A DNA stretch of 64,000 nucleotides, from assembly GCA_037074705.1 (NCBI GenBank), contig CM073592.1:89345129-89409128 (forward strand), given 5' to 3'. Shown here piece by piece: positions 22,136-35,169 of this stretch (positions within the stretch are counted from its first letter, which is position 1; each line of letters starts with the position of its first letter). The stretch is from Zhengitettix transpicula (Eukaryota > Arthropoda > Insecta > Orthoptera > Tetrigidae). The position numbers were made by a program, and so were the translations under genes. The notes under the pieces are model-generated. The model was not told the origin of the DNA and searched no databases. It was given only the letters and a program-made list of their open reading frames with translations.

Positions 22136-23352
22136 ATTCAGATAGATATAAATCAGATTTTCTTTTCAAAAATATGCAACCTACCTGATCAAATTATGTA
22201 ATATGAAGGAAGAATACTACACATAAAAATCAGTTGAAAAATATTTATTCAGATATATATAACTACCATTAACATTTTTATACTTCAAAAATTGATAATC
22301 TTTAACAACATTAATTTGTGTACATAATTAGTAATTAATAAATAGCCACAATTAATTAACATCCAGACTGAGAAAACGTTAACAAAATAATAAAAGTTTA
22401 ATTTTAGTCAGGCAGGTGAATAGGGTACAAATATGTACAGAATTGTTGTTGTTTTGTTTATTAAATATTTTAGTATTAAGAAAAAATTATTTCGAATTAT
22501 AAAATGTTTTAATGTGTCTGATCGTTAAAAAGCAGACACAAAAATAAAATATAATTGAAAAGTATTTTAGATATATTTATCTAATCAGAACTTGTGTAAT
22601 AATGAATTACATAGGGAATATCGATAACATACCACAACGGCGCGTTATGTCATCAACTCAGTCAAAATGAAGCACTCCAAATGTCGAGAGTACATACAGC
22701 CTGAAAGAAAATGGAAGAAAAATTTCAACAAAAGAAAAGTTACAGAAACTTCGCCTCTTTCTGAAACTGAAATATGTCAAAATGTAGAACGTGTAAAAAA
22801 TACAAAACCAAATCAACAAACTACAATATTTGATACTAGTATACTGAAAAATTCTGAAACATTTTACTTTTAAAGCCCATTAAGTGCCTTTCTCAGCGTC
22901 TAAATACGTTTCCTATACGATTTATAAAGAAACTACAAAATCGGTTAGACCCTTTAGGGCTACGTCCCAAATATATTATAAAGTTGGCAGTTGAATGTTT
23001 TCATAATCATCTAAGAAACACACCTTTCTACTAATTAGGTATTTGAATATATTTTCGTTGGAATTTTTCACATCGGATAACGGTTTTATTCGAGAAAAGG
23101 GGCGCAGCAGCCGAATGCAATTATTTACCTGACCATTTTTAAGATAACAAAGTTAATTTTGCGTAACTCTGTAAGTGAATTTCCCAGTAACGGTTTCATT
23201 GTTATAATTTTTTTCTTTATACGGAGAAGGTCTTTCGAGGAAATTCTGAAGTAGCAAGGAGATTTTAATTCACCTCTAGTCTTTGTGTAGATTTCATTAG
23301 GAGCTCTGGTAAGGAAAGGAACGGGGAACTACATGGGGCGGATGGAGATTAA

Positions 23353-23386
23353 AGACGAAGAGGAAGAAGAAGAAGGAGAAGTAAAA
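23353..23386. repeat. Purine-rich GAA-type simple repeat
   Basis: The short imperfect run GAAGAGGAAGAAGAAGAAGG is simple sequence. Confidence 0.8.
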
Positions 23387-26300
23387 AACTTCCGCTGTCG
23401 TAGTGGATAATGCTTGGCCGCATTTTGGGCACACAGATGAAATTTAAGATTCCGCCAATAGCCGAGTCTTGAAATACAATTTTATTTTTAAAAATAAAGA
23501 AATAATAATTATAAGAGTTGGGATATAATATCAAGAACCGAAATATATGTAGGAAAAACCTGAAATGTTCAGAAATAAAATGAATCATTGTATGGTTAAT
23601 CTATCGACTATATACTCTTTTGTCGCAAAACTTTCTGTTTCTACGCCATTTATTATAAAATTGTGAAAGTGTACGCAATCTTCAGTAAGCACTTACATCC
23701 AAGTTGGCGAGTGAAGTATGTAATGTGTAAATATACAGCAAATTCTCGGGAATTAGAGGAGATAACTTTCGGGAAATATAAAACAATTCGAACTTGTAAA
23801 TAAAAATACCTTAACAGATGACATTTTCCAAGAAATGATGAAAAACGTGTTTTTTGGCGTTTGACAAAATTCCCTGAAATATATTTTATAATTATACGTT
23901 TTTTAATAAAATTCGCGAGTAGAAATTCAACGTAGAAAGTATAGACCATTTAGCTCCAACCAATTTATTTAAGAACGGAAGGGATTAAAGTATTAAAATC
24001 CCGACATTTCATTGAAGGGGTTAGGAATCAAGTATTGTAGAGTTATTAATATATATAATATATGGATAATAGTAAGATAAAATAGCCAAATGACACAAAA
24101 ATTGAAGTGATTATGTAAAAACCACACAAAGTTTCTGGAAACTCACAGGTTGAAATTCGTACCTTTTAATTGCATATGTAAATAATTAAATCAGAGCATG
24201 TTTATTTAAATATTGAACACAAAAGTTCACACTACAATCTCTTGAGGTAAATAATTTTCCTCAATTTTAAGCCCTGATAAATTGCAATCTATGATCCAGC
24301 AATAAAATAATTTTATATTTCCCATTTTCCGTTATTCAAATAATTCTTCATTATGTTTATTGACTAATTATTTAATAAAGTAATATTTTTCTCGGTTTTA
24401 AAAACGTTATAAAAAGTCAACACTTTATTAGGTGACCCTGTCGTATGAGATTCGTTACGACCAAGTAACCCTTACCAGTTTCAAATACTACGTAGTTAAC
24501 AGCGACGCAACAAATAGCCCCGTTCTGTCAGAATCTAAGACAAATTGTTTGCCCCTGTCACATACACAAGTAGACGTAAAGGTCGAACGTGCTCAGGTCT
24601 AGAAACACATCAATTTACATATTTATCATGGAAGCTTCACGGAGGACACATTTTGTTAGCTTCTCACGTCATTCTAATAGTTAAATGTTCAGAGTTTAAT
24701 TAGAATAAGATTTTTTGTCTGTACCGTCATTGATCGCAAAATTGTAGCGTTCAGTTACTTACTACAATGGGCAGAAAATTATGCTACAAAGTAGCAATGG
24801 CAAGTAAACTACGTGTAGTTTGAAATTAGAATGTAATAATGAAGAAATAGTTAATTTAATGTATTTTTTCATCTATGTCACATGTTTTATTAAAATTTTA
24901 AACATATTTCAGAACTTACGGATGGTAAGAATATGATAAAGAAGAATGGTACCTCTATTTCATAAAAGTAATTATTAAATAAACAGTAAACGGCCAATAT
25001 TTCAGGAAAAAATATGTTCAACATAAACAATAAATAATATAAACAAAATAATAAACAATGAAATAATCACATATTTGCAACGTTTTATCCAATATTTTAC
25101 GACTTTATCACCTAATACATACAAGTACAGACCCCTAAATAATTTTTTCTAATGATAACAATGAAAAATATTTATTCAATAAATTAGATAAAAAAAGCTA
25201 TATTTTTGTTCACATATAAATTATTCCAATTTTCAGATTTATTAAAGATATACTGTGATGAATTAATTTCGTTAATATACAAATTATACAAATTCACACA
25301 TTTGAATGTATTAATTCCAACATAATTTACTAGTAAAGATGCTAATTAATAAAAATTTAGTTTTAAAGTTTTACCTCACATTGCAAACATCCAATAACAG
25401 TTCATTGATTTATTCGATAACTGCGCTGTCAATTCTTTCATCAGCTTCATTTTCCGATATTTTTCGTAATATTTCATCGGTTCCCAGCATAATTCGGAGA
25501 ATGATCGGTTAAATACATTAGGCATCTCCTGAAGAAATTAATGAATACCCTCCGCAAATTCCTGAAGAGTTAATGTATGTATTTTACATTATCCGAAATA
25601 TTCCTGGAGCACAATCTAATGTTGTTATAATTTAAAATTTTTCCACATTAAGACCCGACTTTCATGTAGCCAAGCCAAATTAATATTATTATATAATTGA
25701 CGCGTGATAATTTTAAAAAAATATTAAACCTTTAATGTTTCAATTTAGTCCTGTGAATATGTAATGAAAGTCATCTTACATTTGGTTTATTAAAATTCTA
25801 TTGTGAATTCCAGAAAGGTAAATTATTAGAAACTAAATAGAAAACCAATAATATGTTTTTAAAAATATGGGGAAAATAATAGGGTGTATCAATTTATATT
25901 TTATAAGATTTTGTTCAATTTCAAACATTAAATATTCACTCATAACCAGTTCAAGTTGTAATGAATTCATAATTTGCATAATGCATCATAAAAATTATTT
26001 TTATATGTTCATTGAGTAACAATTTTTGACATAGATCTCAATAATAGGCTTATTATAGGAGATATCTTTCTTGGAAGACTAACGTCTCCATGAGAAATCC
26101 GTAGCCTTGAAAGGTATTGTGCTGTGGAAGCAGTATCGAGGTGTCGATGAGTCGAATGTCGGCTATCGATTCTGCCTTGTGGAATGGCAGTCATTAGTCA
26201 CAGGACACAAAACAATAGAGGACCAGCCCGGAAAGCAGCTATCTTGAACAACATTAATCGTACAAGGGTGCTTTGTTAAAGGCGCGGCTGCTATCGGGGA

Positions 26301-27027
26301 AATTCAGCAGACATCGGCTGCTTCGGACTAATGCTTTCTGACGTAATAATTGAACAAACGAATCATACCCTCAACAAGTTAGTAGGCTATATCACGGTAA
26401 GCTCACCTGCCTACCGTCAGATTAAGTCATTAAGTAGTGATTGATATTGTAGAACACAATTATTCAGACAGGAATAAAACATAAATTAACACAATGTAGT
26501 AAAACTTGAAATATAAATATACTCTGATTAAAAAGCAGAAAATAGGTTTAACCGAAATAATAATTTAAAAATATCATTTCGTACGTGGTAAAAATTTATC
26601 TTATCGTGACTCGTACTCAGTTGGCTTCTCGCCACATAATGAGCGCTACTTCCGAAATGCAACCCGTCTTACTTTTCTGTTGTATTTCCTGCGTTCCCAG
26701 CACGTTCTTTAACGGTTTTATTTTTATCATTAAGTAATCTAGATCGTGAATTTTCTGAATCATTCGGGGTTCTTACAACCCCGATTCATATCCTTTTCAA
26801 AAAGAATAATAATTTTCAGGGAAAGCCGAATCATATTTTGAAATATATAAAACGAATTATATAAACTTTTAATACAATGATTCCTAGACAAGGAGTGAGG
26901 AAAAATAAATGGAAAATTAATTGTATAAAAACAATTAAGACTCGTTAAAATAATAATTTTATACAAGAATTTTAGAAGGTGTTAATTAATTTTATTATTA
27001 TATGACCTATTTAACAGACAAATTTCA

Positions 27028-27640
27028 GTTAAAAAAACACAACGTTTCTTCCACGAATTGGTGAAACTTTTTAAGTGATGAAAAATGAAGATACTGACTA
27101 ATGTTAACCTAGGATGACGTATTCAAACCAACCAAAGACAACAAAAAGACATCACTTACTGAGCAATAGATCATACATTTTACTAAGAGCTTCAGTGTCA
27201 CTCTCTACATTAATACCATTTTTCTTATTAATTCTAATATTGAGCACTTCAGATATCAATCCAGAAAAGTAGCTAGTTTGAACGTCAATAATCTTCACAT
27301 CCATCTAGTTGAAGTTATGTTTGATTAAATAAATAAGTTTTTAAATAACAGATTACTTGTTTATGGGGATTTAAAATTCGCTCTGTGCTCCTTCATTCTT
27401 GTCTTTAATGCCCTTCTTGTCTGTCCAATATAAACAGCATTTCAATCATTACATTCAATTTTGTAAACGACAAAATTAGTATCGTCCGGAATCAAGTGAT
27501 CCTGACCATTCTTTTTTAACTTCAATTTGTCTGCTAAATAGGACATAATTTTCTTTATTATTACTTCGAATAGACATGACAATTTTATCTAATTTTTCGA
27601 GTGTTGGTTCGCAAATATTATTATTTTTCAACTATAATAT
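27028..27640 (-). mobile_element. Penelope-like element remnant with GIY-YIG domain
   Basis: The minus strand carries a decayed GIY-YIG nuclease frame (27481 down to 27365). It ends near 27040 with GGAAGAAACGTTGTGTTTTT, matching the solo end at 2030-2115. The nearby minus-strand ORF at 27628-27939 may or may not belong to it, as I see no reverse-transcriptase motif there. Confidence 0.65.
27160..27610 (-). pseudogene. Decayed Penelope-like GIY-YIG reading frame
   Basis: On the minus strand the frames read CEPTLEKLDKIVMSIRSNN, then after a shift FVVYKIECND, a stop, NAVYIGQTRRALKTRMKEHR, and further on VKIIDVQTSYFSGLISEVLN ending near 27170. YKIEC...YIGQTRR...R.KEHR is the GIY-YIG signature, and the downstream IIDVQTSYFSGLISE matches the same region of the 14.4 kb element. 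A stop between the two halves and at least one frameshift show it is dead. Confidence 0.7.
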
Positions 27641-28622
27641 TGGGTGCTAGGAGCAGGTAAGCAAGCCGCGAGAATAAAGTTGTAAGACATTGATAAAAAC
27701 AATTCATTAGAATTATCAATATTAAGCACACAAGAGTTTAATATATTGAAACTGGCGTGGCTTGGAACTCCTTGACATCCAACCAGATCCGTCATTGCGG
27801 TGCATAGGTCTGGTGTACGACGGGTTGCGTTTCGGAATAGCGCATGTTCTGTGGCAAGAAGTGTACATACAAAACTATGCATGTCTGCGTACAATGCTTG
27901 ACATTGAATGTATCCTACAAAGTCAAAAGTCTTTGGCATTCAGTAAGTTCTGCCCGTCGACACCAATCGTCAAGCCTGTCACTCATTGTACATTTTATTC
28001 ACTGCCAATACTGTATTTCTTAGTTTTCCATAGAATGTATGGACCCTGCTTCTACTACCTGACATACCAATTAATAATTGCAGCTACATTAAAAATTTCT
28101 TTCAAGTCAGATTTAATATAGACATAAGACCATTATTGGCAACAATGACACCGCATAACAATACATGTGTATTGAAACAAATTATATTTTACGATTATAT
28201 GAAATTAAATATTACAGTCCGTTTGTTATTATTACGATTATTAATAAAACTGTTATTGATATATGTGCAGTGACAAGTTCTCGTCCAGCGATAACTCTCT
28301 AACTTTCGCATATATATGTACTTTTACTTTGATTAAAATTAAAAACGTCCCTTGACGTTTTATTTCCGCGAGAGATACGACCCTGAATTCGCCAATCAGA
28401 ACGCTTAAAATGAAGGGCTAGACAAGTAGCGTTACCGAAAAATGGCAGAGAGTATTCTCTTATTTTCAGCGTATCTCCACACGGAATCGTTTGTTTCGAG
28501 CTATCGATTTTAGAGGTTAAGCTTCCGGGAAAGAATCAGCCGTTGGGGAACAGTTCGTCAGTATGAAAAATTGTGTTAGTTTAACCAGCAGCAAGAGTGA
28601 AGTTAACAGCGACACAGACATA

Positions 28623-28700
28623 AGTGTAATATTCCCTCATTAAAACAGTCGAGATATGGTGAACATTTGTGCGGTCAATATTCTGTACAAAATGATGCGG
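28623..28700 (+). repeat. Dispersed repeat, copy 1 (paired with 29435-29522)
   Basis: This shares TGTAATATTCCCTC, a GATATGG.....A..TTGTG block and TCAATATTCTGTACAAAAT with 29435-29522, in the same order and orientation. The family is unknown. It is directly followed by a (TA)n tract. Confidence 0.55.
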
Positions 28701-28736
<36 letters not shown>

Positions 28737-28790
28737 TGTACAAATATATGTGTGTATATATATATAAAATTATGGTGTATATATATACGT
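28700..28790. repeat. (TA)n/(TG) microsatellite cluster
   Basis: Runs of alternating TA, interrupted by the phrase ATTCTGTACAAATATA and a short TGTG stretch. The interruption repeats the end of the flanking dispersed repeat, which suggests local slippage. Confidence 0.85.
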
Positions 28791-29434
28791 CATAAGATAT
28801 ATTGTGTGATTTCTTCTTACGTATAAAAAATTTCTACGCGTTGTTTATTTTATTACGCGGTATCAGCGCCTCCCCCTACGTGGAAACTTCTCTTTTTAAT
28901 CGCAGTATATACCTCATGAAGCATTTAACTTCGTCTGATGGGGCGTTTTGTGAGGTATAGAAAGAACGTCTGTTAGCTTACTGGACGGTGTCTTTGTACA
29001 TGTCTAAAACAGTGTCGAGCTCTTTTATTCGTGCAAAATATATTTATAATACAATAAAAAAATTAATTTAACTAAATGAATTCCGACGCTTTTACACACT
29101 TCGTATCATTAATAACAAATTGTTTTATGAAGCATATAGAAAAGCATTTTTGCACATTTAATTCTCATATCACGGATCAAATCATAATTTTATTTTTAAA
29201 TTAATAACGTTCGTTTGTTTATTTATTTCTGCAAAAGCCAGTAAGATGAAGTATATTCTAATTTTGAAGTTAAATATTTAAATTCTTTGTGCATAGCTAA
29301 AATGTGAATATCAGCGACATAGTTGCACGTGACATATTCCTTTATAGTCCGTAAATTCCTTAAGTGGAAATTACTGAACATTATATGTAAAAGAAATGTA
29401 TATTTGTAAAAATATTAATAAAATGTTAGCATGA

Positions 29435-29522
29435 GTGGAATATTCCCTCTTAAGAGAAACATATAAAATAGTGGATATATGGCCAACTTTGGTGTGTTCA
29501 ATATTCTGTACAAAATTTATTG
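29435..29522 (+). repeat. Dispersed repeat, copy 2
   Basis: This is similar to 28623-28700: TGGAATATTCCCTCTTAAG, GGATATATGGCCAACTTTGG and TTCAATATTCTGTACAAAAT. The two copies are about 810 bp apart in direct orientation. They could be the ends of one insertion or a local duplication. Confidence 0.55.
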
Positions 29523-30119
29523 TTCATTTTAGAAAAGTAGATTTTATTTTTCATAATATATATCAGCTTCCATGCCTCGAAGAATTTTAATAATGTGATA
29601 TTTTTCTAAACATTTAACCAGAGATCCAATGAAGTAATATGAAATTTATGGTTTCAGCCATCTGTTCCCTAATATAATTGCGGATTGCACTAGTTTACCT
29701 GACTTGACACCCTAAGGTCCATCTGACTATAACTCCTGTTGTGGCAGTATGAATTGATACACATTACCTTGTGCAAGTTTTATTACCGTGATCAATCATG
29801 AAGAACAATGCTAAGTAATGTGTTTGTGTCGTATGAAACACTATAAATTTTCCTCAGATGTGGTGCATTATGCATGCGTATGCAGTAGTTTGAGATCAAT
29901 AATCACAATATGCAATCTGCCGACCTTCAATAATGGCGCGAAATTTTAATGAAGTCAGAATTTGCGATGACACGTGGAACGAATAATTTAACCACGCTGC
30001 ATACCAATCAATAAATTCCTACCGCAGGAGAAATTGTTTAAAAAGCAGTGAATTCAAGAGCTTCTGGGAAGCTGAAATTATTTCTCTTTCACGAATAAAT
30101 GGATAAATAATGAACAAAA

Positions 30120-30300
30120 TGACTGCTGCAGGGCGTCACGAGAATTACTGGCGTTTCACTTCTGTTTCGCATTTGAAAACAAAATACGATTGGGGGCGAT
30201 AATTGCCCCGAAACCCTGCCGATAACTGCCCTAAATCCTGCTTAAGCACCTGCGTACACAGTAAATTTGTCTGATTGCAGTTGTGTTTCCGGAATTGAAG
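30120..30300. promoter_or_regulatory. Less A+T-rich unique intronic tract, candidate regulatory element
   Basis: This contains CTGCTGCAGGGCGTCACG, GGGGGCGATAATTGCCCCG and GCACCTGCGTACAC. It has no ORF and no repeat match within the window. GCACCTG is an E-box-like site. Function is unproven. Confidence 0.22.
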
Positions 30301-30999
30301 ATTAGTTGTTCACACAAAATACAGCAACATATGCGCTCAAAGTTTGTGGTAACACAATTGTATGGAATTACTCGCCAATCATATCTATCTCGTCCGCCAT
30401 TAAACGTTACAACAACGGCGCCCTTAAGCAGTTAAATTCTTCTGTATTTTTTTTACTTTAAAGAATAAAATCATTTTTGTCGTTTGAGGCGTTCAAATAT
30501 ATTTACTGCGTTTCATCACAATTAACAGTAACATTTAAAAGCCCTTCTGAAACATATGTAAAAATTTATTTAACGAATAGTACAAAAACGAGACCGCGCT
30601 AATTAATTTAGTAAAGTTATTGGTGTTAAAAACCTTTCTATTTTATATCCATTGCTTCAAACATCTTATACAGTTTTATGCATTCCGTGGTTTATAAGTT
30701 CAAAAATTTCAAACGTTTATTCGTAAAAAACGTAAGAAACATAAATGACTATCGTGTGTTTGCCCTCATCCATTCCAATGCGCATATATAAATATTATGA
30801 GGTTATCTTTCATTAAAATGTAGGTATTAGAGTAATAATTTCCCTAGATAATAAGTAAAAGCGGCTACTCGATATTATCGTTAAGTCATAAGTTAAAAAT
30901 TAATTTCAAATAATAATATATAATTGCCAACAAATCAGTTAAGAATTAATTATAAACAAAATTTCCTTGTAGTAATTCACATTAACCAAAGCTTCTAAA

Positions 31000-31860
31000 A
31001 CGCTACGTTTCTTCAAAAATCTGTAGATTTGGTATGCTCGACAAATAAACTAAAAAAAAGAGGATTCGTAAGATATTATTTCAAAATACAGTGTATCTAA
31101 GGATATATGTATGTTTTTCCATCAATGAATTTAATTGTTAAAGTTTGTTTAAAATTTGATTTCAGAATCTAATGTTCTAAAATTATTGAAATCTAAATTA
31201 CGTTTACCTCAGATTATAGATTTAGTGAGAAGTTAATGTTTTTGTTATGGTTATTTTAAATTAAAAATGTGTTCTTTAATGAGAGTTTTAATGCCCTTTT
31301 AGTTTGTTATATATAACAAATATTTTAGTCTTTACAAGAAATTTTCATTACTACTTTATGCTAATCTAAAGTGTTTAAATAATTCCATCTACTTAAAATG
31401 TTTATTTTCTTTAAGAACGGAATAATGATAAAATAACATTAATACAGCTGTATTGTTGAATTTAATTTTAAACAAACACCCGTGAGAGAAATGCTTCCGA
31501 TTTAATAATAATGTAATAAATATAATAATAATTTGTGAGTCCATTATATTGAGACAACATAAACTGTGATTGCATTGGTGTCATTTTTGCAGAATTCGTA
31601 TTTTATACTGTTCAAACATGTAAATGTATTTATTAACTGTCATAATTGTTAATGTAAATTACTTAGTGTGTTTTAATTCTGTTTTTAATATTTAATGTAT
31701 TTTATTCATCTAATTTTCATTAATTCTAAATTTAGCAGGTTGTTCTACATCATCATAACAATAATTTAGTTAATTAATGTTAAGTTTCAAGGCCTACTAA
31801 TTAGTTCTATTACCTGAAGAGGTCCTAATGTTACAGGCGAAACGTTGTAATTTAAACATT
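31000..31860 (-). mobile_element. Penelope-like element remnant, decayed GIY-YIG, ends in opposite orientation
   Basis: On the minus strand, 31361 down to 31264 reads MKISCKD, a stop, NICYI, a stop, then QTKRALK, and KEH after a frame change. This is a clearly eroded GIY-YIG core parallel to the 14.4 and 27.4 kb copies. Near 31005 the minus strand carries GAAGAAACGTAGCG. On the other side, a plus-strand hammerhead-like end lies at 31815-31856. Oppositely oriented ends around a nuclease remnant repeat the layout of the 13960-14926 element. Confidence 0.55.
31815..31856 (+). ncRNA. Hammerhead-ribozyme-like core
   Basis: The plus strand reads CCTGAAGA, a GGTCCT...AGGC segment able to form a short hairpin, then GAAACGTTGTA. 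Both core boxes match the consensus (CUGANGA, GAAA), and a GUA triplet lies at the presumed cleavage position. Stem II is degenerate, so activity is uncertain. Confidence 0.45.
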
Positions 31861-32089
31861 AAAATTTATATGATGAAATTGTTATTTTTTTCTTATTATA
31901 TATTTTTTCAGACTTTTCTGTCCAGTAATTATAATACTTTTTTTTGTTCTTTCTTTGCGTTACTTTTATTTTATTTTAGAAACTAGTCGCTGAAATAATT
32001 ATCTATAGATTTTTATGAATATATATTTATTTATTGGGCGTGATAAACCGTTGGGACGAAATCATTTGATTATTCCAGAATTGTTAATT

Positions 32090-32470
32090 CAGATGAAATT
32101 TATTACCGGAGCAGTTGACCTTGTTTCGCCACCTTTCGCCTGGTTCTGAAAAAACAACAGTCCGCATTGAGTCTGGGTTTTCAGCTCCAGGCGAGAACCC
32201 CACCTCTCTTTTTTTTCGTAACCCCTGCACTTGAGTGTCACGCTGGACTGGCTCGTAAAGTGTGGCAATGCAAAGCGACATTAGCGCCAGTTTGCAGGCC
32301 GGAGAGCTCGCTCCATTTGTCCACGAAGCCCTCCACTAAACAACACCTGCACAGGGCATTTGTTTCCGGATGTGACGCACCACCGCCAAGCCACATTCAA
32401 TTTCAGCAGACGCTCAACCCTCAAGGCGACGATTGCCTCATAATTTTAAATGTTACCCCCAATCTGCAAG
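32090..32470. promoter_or_regulatory. Less A+T-rich unique intronic tract, candidate regulatory element
   Basis: About 380 bp of higher G+C sequence, including CAGCTCCAGGCGAGAACCCC and GTTTGCAGGCCGGAGAGC. The overlapping short frames on both strands (102 and 65 codons) look like by-products of composition and show no domain. It could be a conserved noncoding element or an unrecognised transposon fragment. Confidence 0.25.
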
Positions 32471-34516
32471 CCTAAAATATACACCATTTTCTTCACGAAC
32501 TTTGTAATGTATATTAGGGAAGAAATGAGTCACAAACGCATTAGGTGCAGCAAAATCCAAATGAAGAATTTAAATTTCAAAAAATTTGCATTTCCATTAA
32601 ATTCAGATTGATAAATCTTTAAAACATTTTAATTTGAATAAAAATATACTTCTTACTTTCTTTAAGAAATTAATTTTACTATACTTTCAATTAATTTTGT
32701 TCGGTATATAACCCTTTCTAGTTGACCTTATTCAAATACATTATGCATTACATTGGTTTGCTCCAATTAACGCTTACTACTGTAATAAAAAATTACAAGA
32801 AATTTTATTAATTATGATTGAAGTTTACCGTCAGACTTCACGCTACACCAAACACTTATGCGCCAACTTCACATAAAAATGTGGGATCATAAATATCAAG
32901 GTTTTAGTTACACAGTCTTTAATAATTATGCAACTTAAATATTTACTAAGACAAAATTAACAACTTTAAATGATGCAACTTTGAATATTTAAAAACACAA
33001 TTTTACATGGCATTGTTGGGCGCCAGTAGTTAGACTTCCCAGTGTTTCATAGATTATAATCACTTAAATTACACCAAATTTAATACCGTTTTCCCGGCAT
33101 TACGTTTATTATTAATTTTGTGAGACGCACTATCATCAGCGTATAGGCTCTATAATTTCTGATTTCAAATCAGAGCTTTCGAAAAGCATACTGAATATAG
33201 CTAGATTTATTAAAGTATTTCACAGACCAGAAAGTTTTTTGATTATGAAATTTCATAGCTCACTTTTTTTGTCGGCTTGTTTTATCTGAAATTAGCTGTT
33301 GATTATTCTTTGTCTGATGCACACGTGGTTTGGGGCAGGATCTTCTGGACCCCGCGTAGATTTTGGAAAACATCGAAAGTGACTTTGAACTATATTTCGT
33401 GGCAGCTAACAGAGTGAAATAATTCGCCCCGTGTGAAATTGAGACTGCAGAATGTCCTACGTCTACCGGAGTTCCAAAAGTATCAAACCTAAGACTTCAA
33501 AATAAACTACAGAATTTCGTATATTTCATTTGGCGCTTTTCACTAGAGATCTGAAATGTTTTAGCTCATAATTTGTTGATTCACTGAACATGACGGCCCT
33601 TTCCGAGCACGATGTTGCTCTCTCAACTCCCCTTAACAGATTGTTTCGTTCTGGTCTCAAGATTCTCAGAAATTAACTAATCATATATTTTCTAAAATTG
33701 GCCAATCAAATAGTCTGTTTCAACCAGCGTAAGGATTCCACATTGAACATTATTGGCCGCTGATCCAGACTGTAGTCGAACAATTCCTAACCTAATAAAG
33801 TCCAAACTGTTAATAAAAACTTACAATAAATAAATAAATTTTAAAAACGCAATTTAATTAAAATAAATAGTTAATTACCCTAATAATTCATATCGTCGAT
33901 ACCTGTTCATTGAACTGTAAAGCAATCAATACGCATAGAGGTTTAAAATTATCCAGTCCTTTAGCTCCCCCATGAAAACATATACAAAACTAATAATTAA
34001 TTCGTATGACTATACATGCATAAAAGCTATTATCGCAGATTTTAAAGTACCAAAATGGATTTTTCAGGAATAATTTTAGAATAATTCTAATATACAACTA
34101 TATTAATTTTAAGAAAAACAAAAACATATGGTTTATATAATTATTAAAAAAAATCCGTTTTGTTTTAGACTACGTCTACACTTGTTAAAAGATTCTGTAA
34201 ATATAAAACTTTATTCTGCACATTTCCTTTATCCGTTTCCTTCAGAGATATTTTTCTCAGTTCCGAATATCTATCTTTTCGTTCCCTCCCATCCGTTCTT
34301 TCTTCCTTCCTCCGGCTTCCTCTTTTATATTTTTTTTTCTTCAGAACGTTATTTTTATTTCTCTCAGTCTGTCTGTGTTTTTCCTCACTGTACCTGTTAC
34401 GTTACATTAACAGATACATATTATCTGTCTTTTGTTAAATAAAATTAAAAATTAAAATTTGTGTATTAAGTCATATTATGAAGAAAAGCTTAACACAATA
34501 TAAAAGAAAAACAAAG

Positions 34517-35078
34517 GAAGCCTGCGAGAGGATTCTCTCGCAGGTAACCTGCGAGGGATGTTCTCTCGCAGGCAGAACCTTGTAGGAGAGATACGAAGTG
34601 ACTACCTTTGGGGAAGCATTTTCCTCTCCGTTTTTTGAACTAAGGTTCCCACGAGCCGAGGCACCTTGGCCTATTCTGAGAGGTGTATGTTCCGGGGTCA
34701 CAGACCTTGGGCATACGGTAAGAGTTGTCCGCTATTTCCATTGAAATAGTCGGCCAGCTGCCTCCTAAACTGGTCGAGGCACGGAGAAGGGAATTCTGCG
34801 TCCCCACAGCAAACTCCTCTCCCGCTAACGGAAGGGCGTGGGACAAGTACCCAATTGCCGACCTACCTGATGCAGGTTTTTCTAGGGTTTTCCCTGCATT
34901 ACTTTTAGGCGAATGCCGGGTAGAATCCTTAAAATTTAGCCCGGGAGCCCTTATTACCCTTGGCTACCTTCCTCTACCCTTCCGCATCCACCCTTTCAAT
35001 TCCCTTCTTATGCTATTAAAGGGGAGTTGCCCAACGTGGATTACCCTCATGTAGCCTGTTGCCCTAAAAAAAATGCTC
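34517..35078 (+). repeat. SINE-like family copy E, most complete plus-strand copy
   Basis: All family blocks are present in order. A head rich in CCTGCGAGAG palindromes (34521-34572) is followed by AACTAAGGTTCCCACGAGCC, TGTATGTTCCGGGGTCACAG, GCATACGGTAAGAGTTGTCC and CTGCCTCCTAAACTGGTCGA. Next come GACCTACCTGATGCAGG, CGAATGCCGGGTAGAATCC, TTGGCTACCTTCC and CTCATGTAGCCTGTTGCCC, then an A run. The ORFs at 34471-34846 (minus) and 34725-35054 (plus) are products of this repeat. No clear target-site duplication was found. Confidence 0.85.
34521..34572. repeat. Twin palindromes in the SINE head
   Basis: CCTGCGAGAG at 34521-34530 pairs perfectly with CTCTCGCAGG at 34535-34544 across a GATT loop. A second, nearly identical hairpin follows at 34548-34572 (CCTGCGAG ... 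CTCTCGCAGG). Copy F has only one such arm at its head (near 38951-38960). Confidence 0.85.
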
Positions 35079-35169
35079 GTCTTTTATTCTGGAAATCAGC
35101 TACATTCTGCCTTCTTGTACAGTTCCTGGACTGTCAATAGAAAGTGGTACAATATGTTATCAAACATCA

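Noticed and set aside
27762..28121. 119-codon ORF overlapping a 103-codon minus-strand ORF
   Set aside because: Overlapping frames on both strands with no motif. A Penelope-like RT segment was considered for the minus strand, but no RT motif was found.
34725..35054. 109-codon ORF resembling a predicted protein
   Set aside because: It is a translation of SINE-like copy E. The same peptide phrases arise from every copy.
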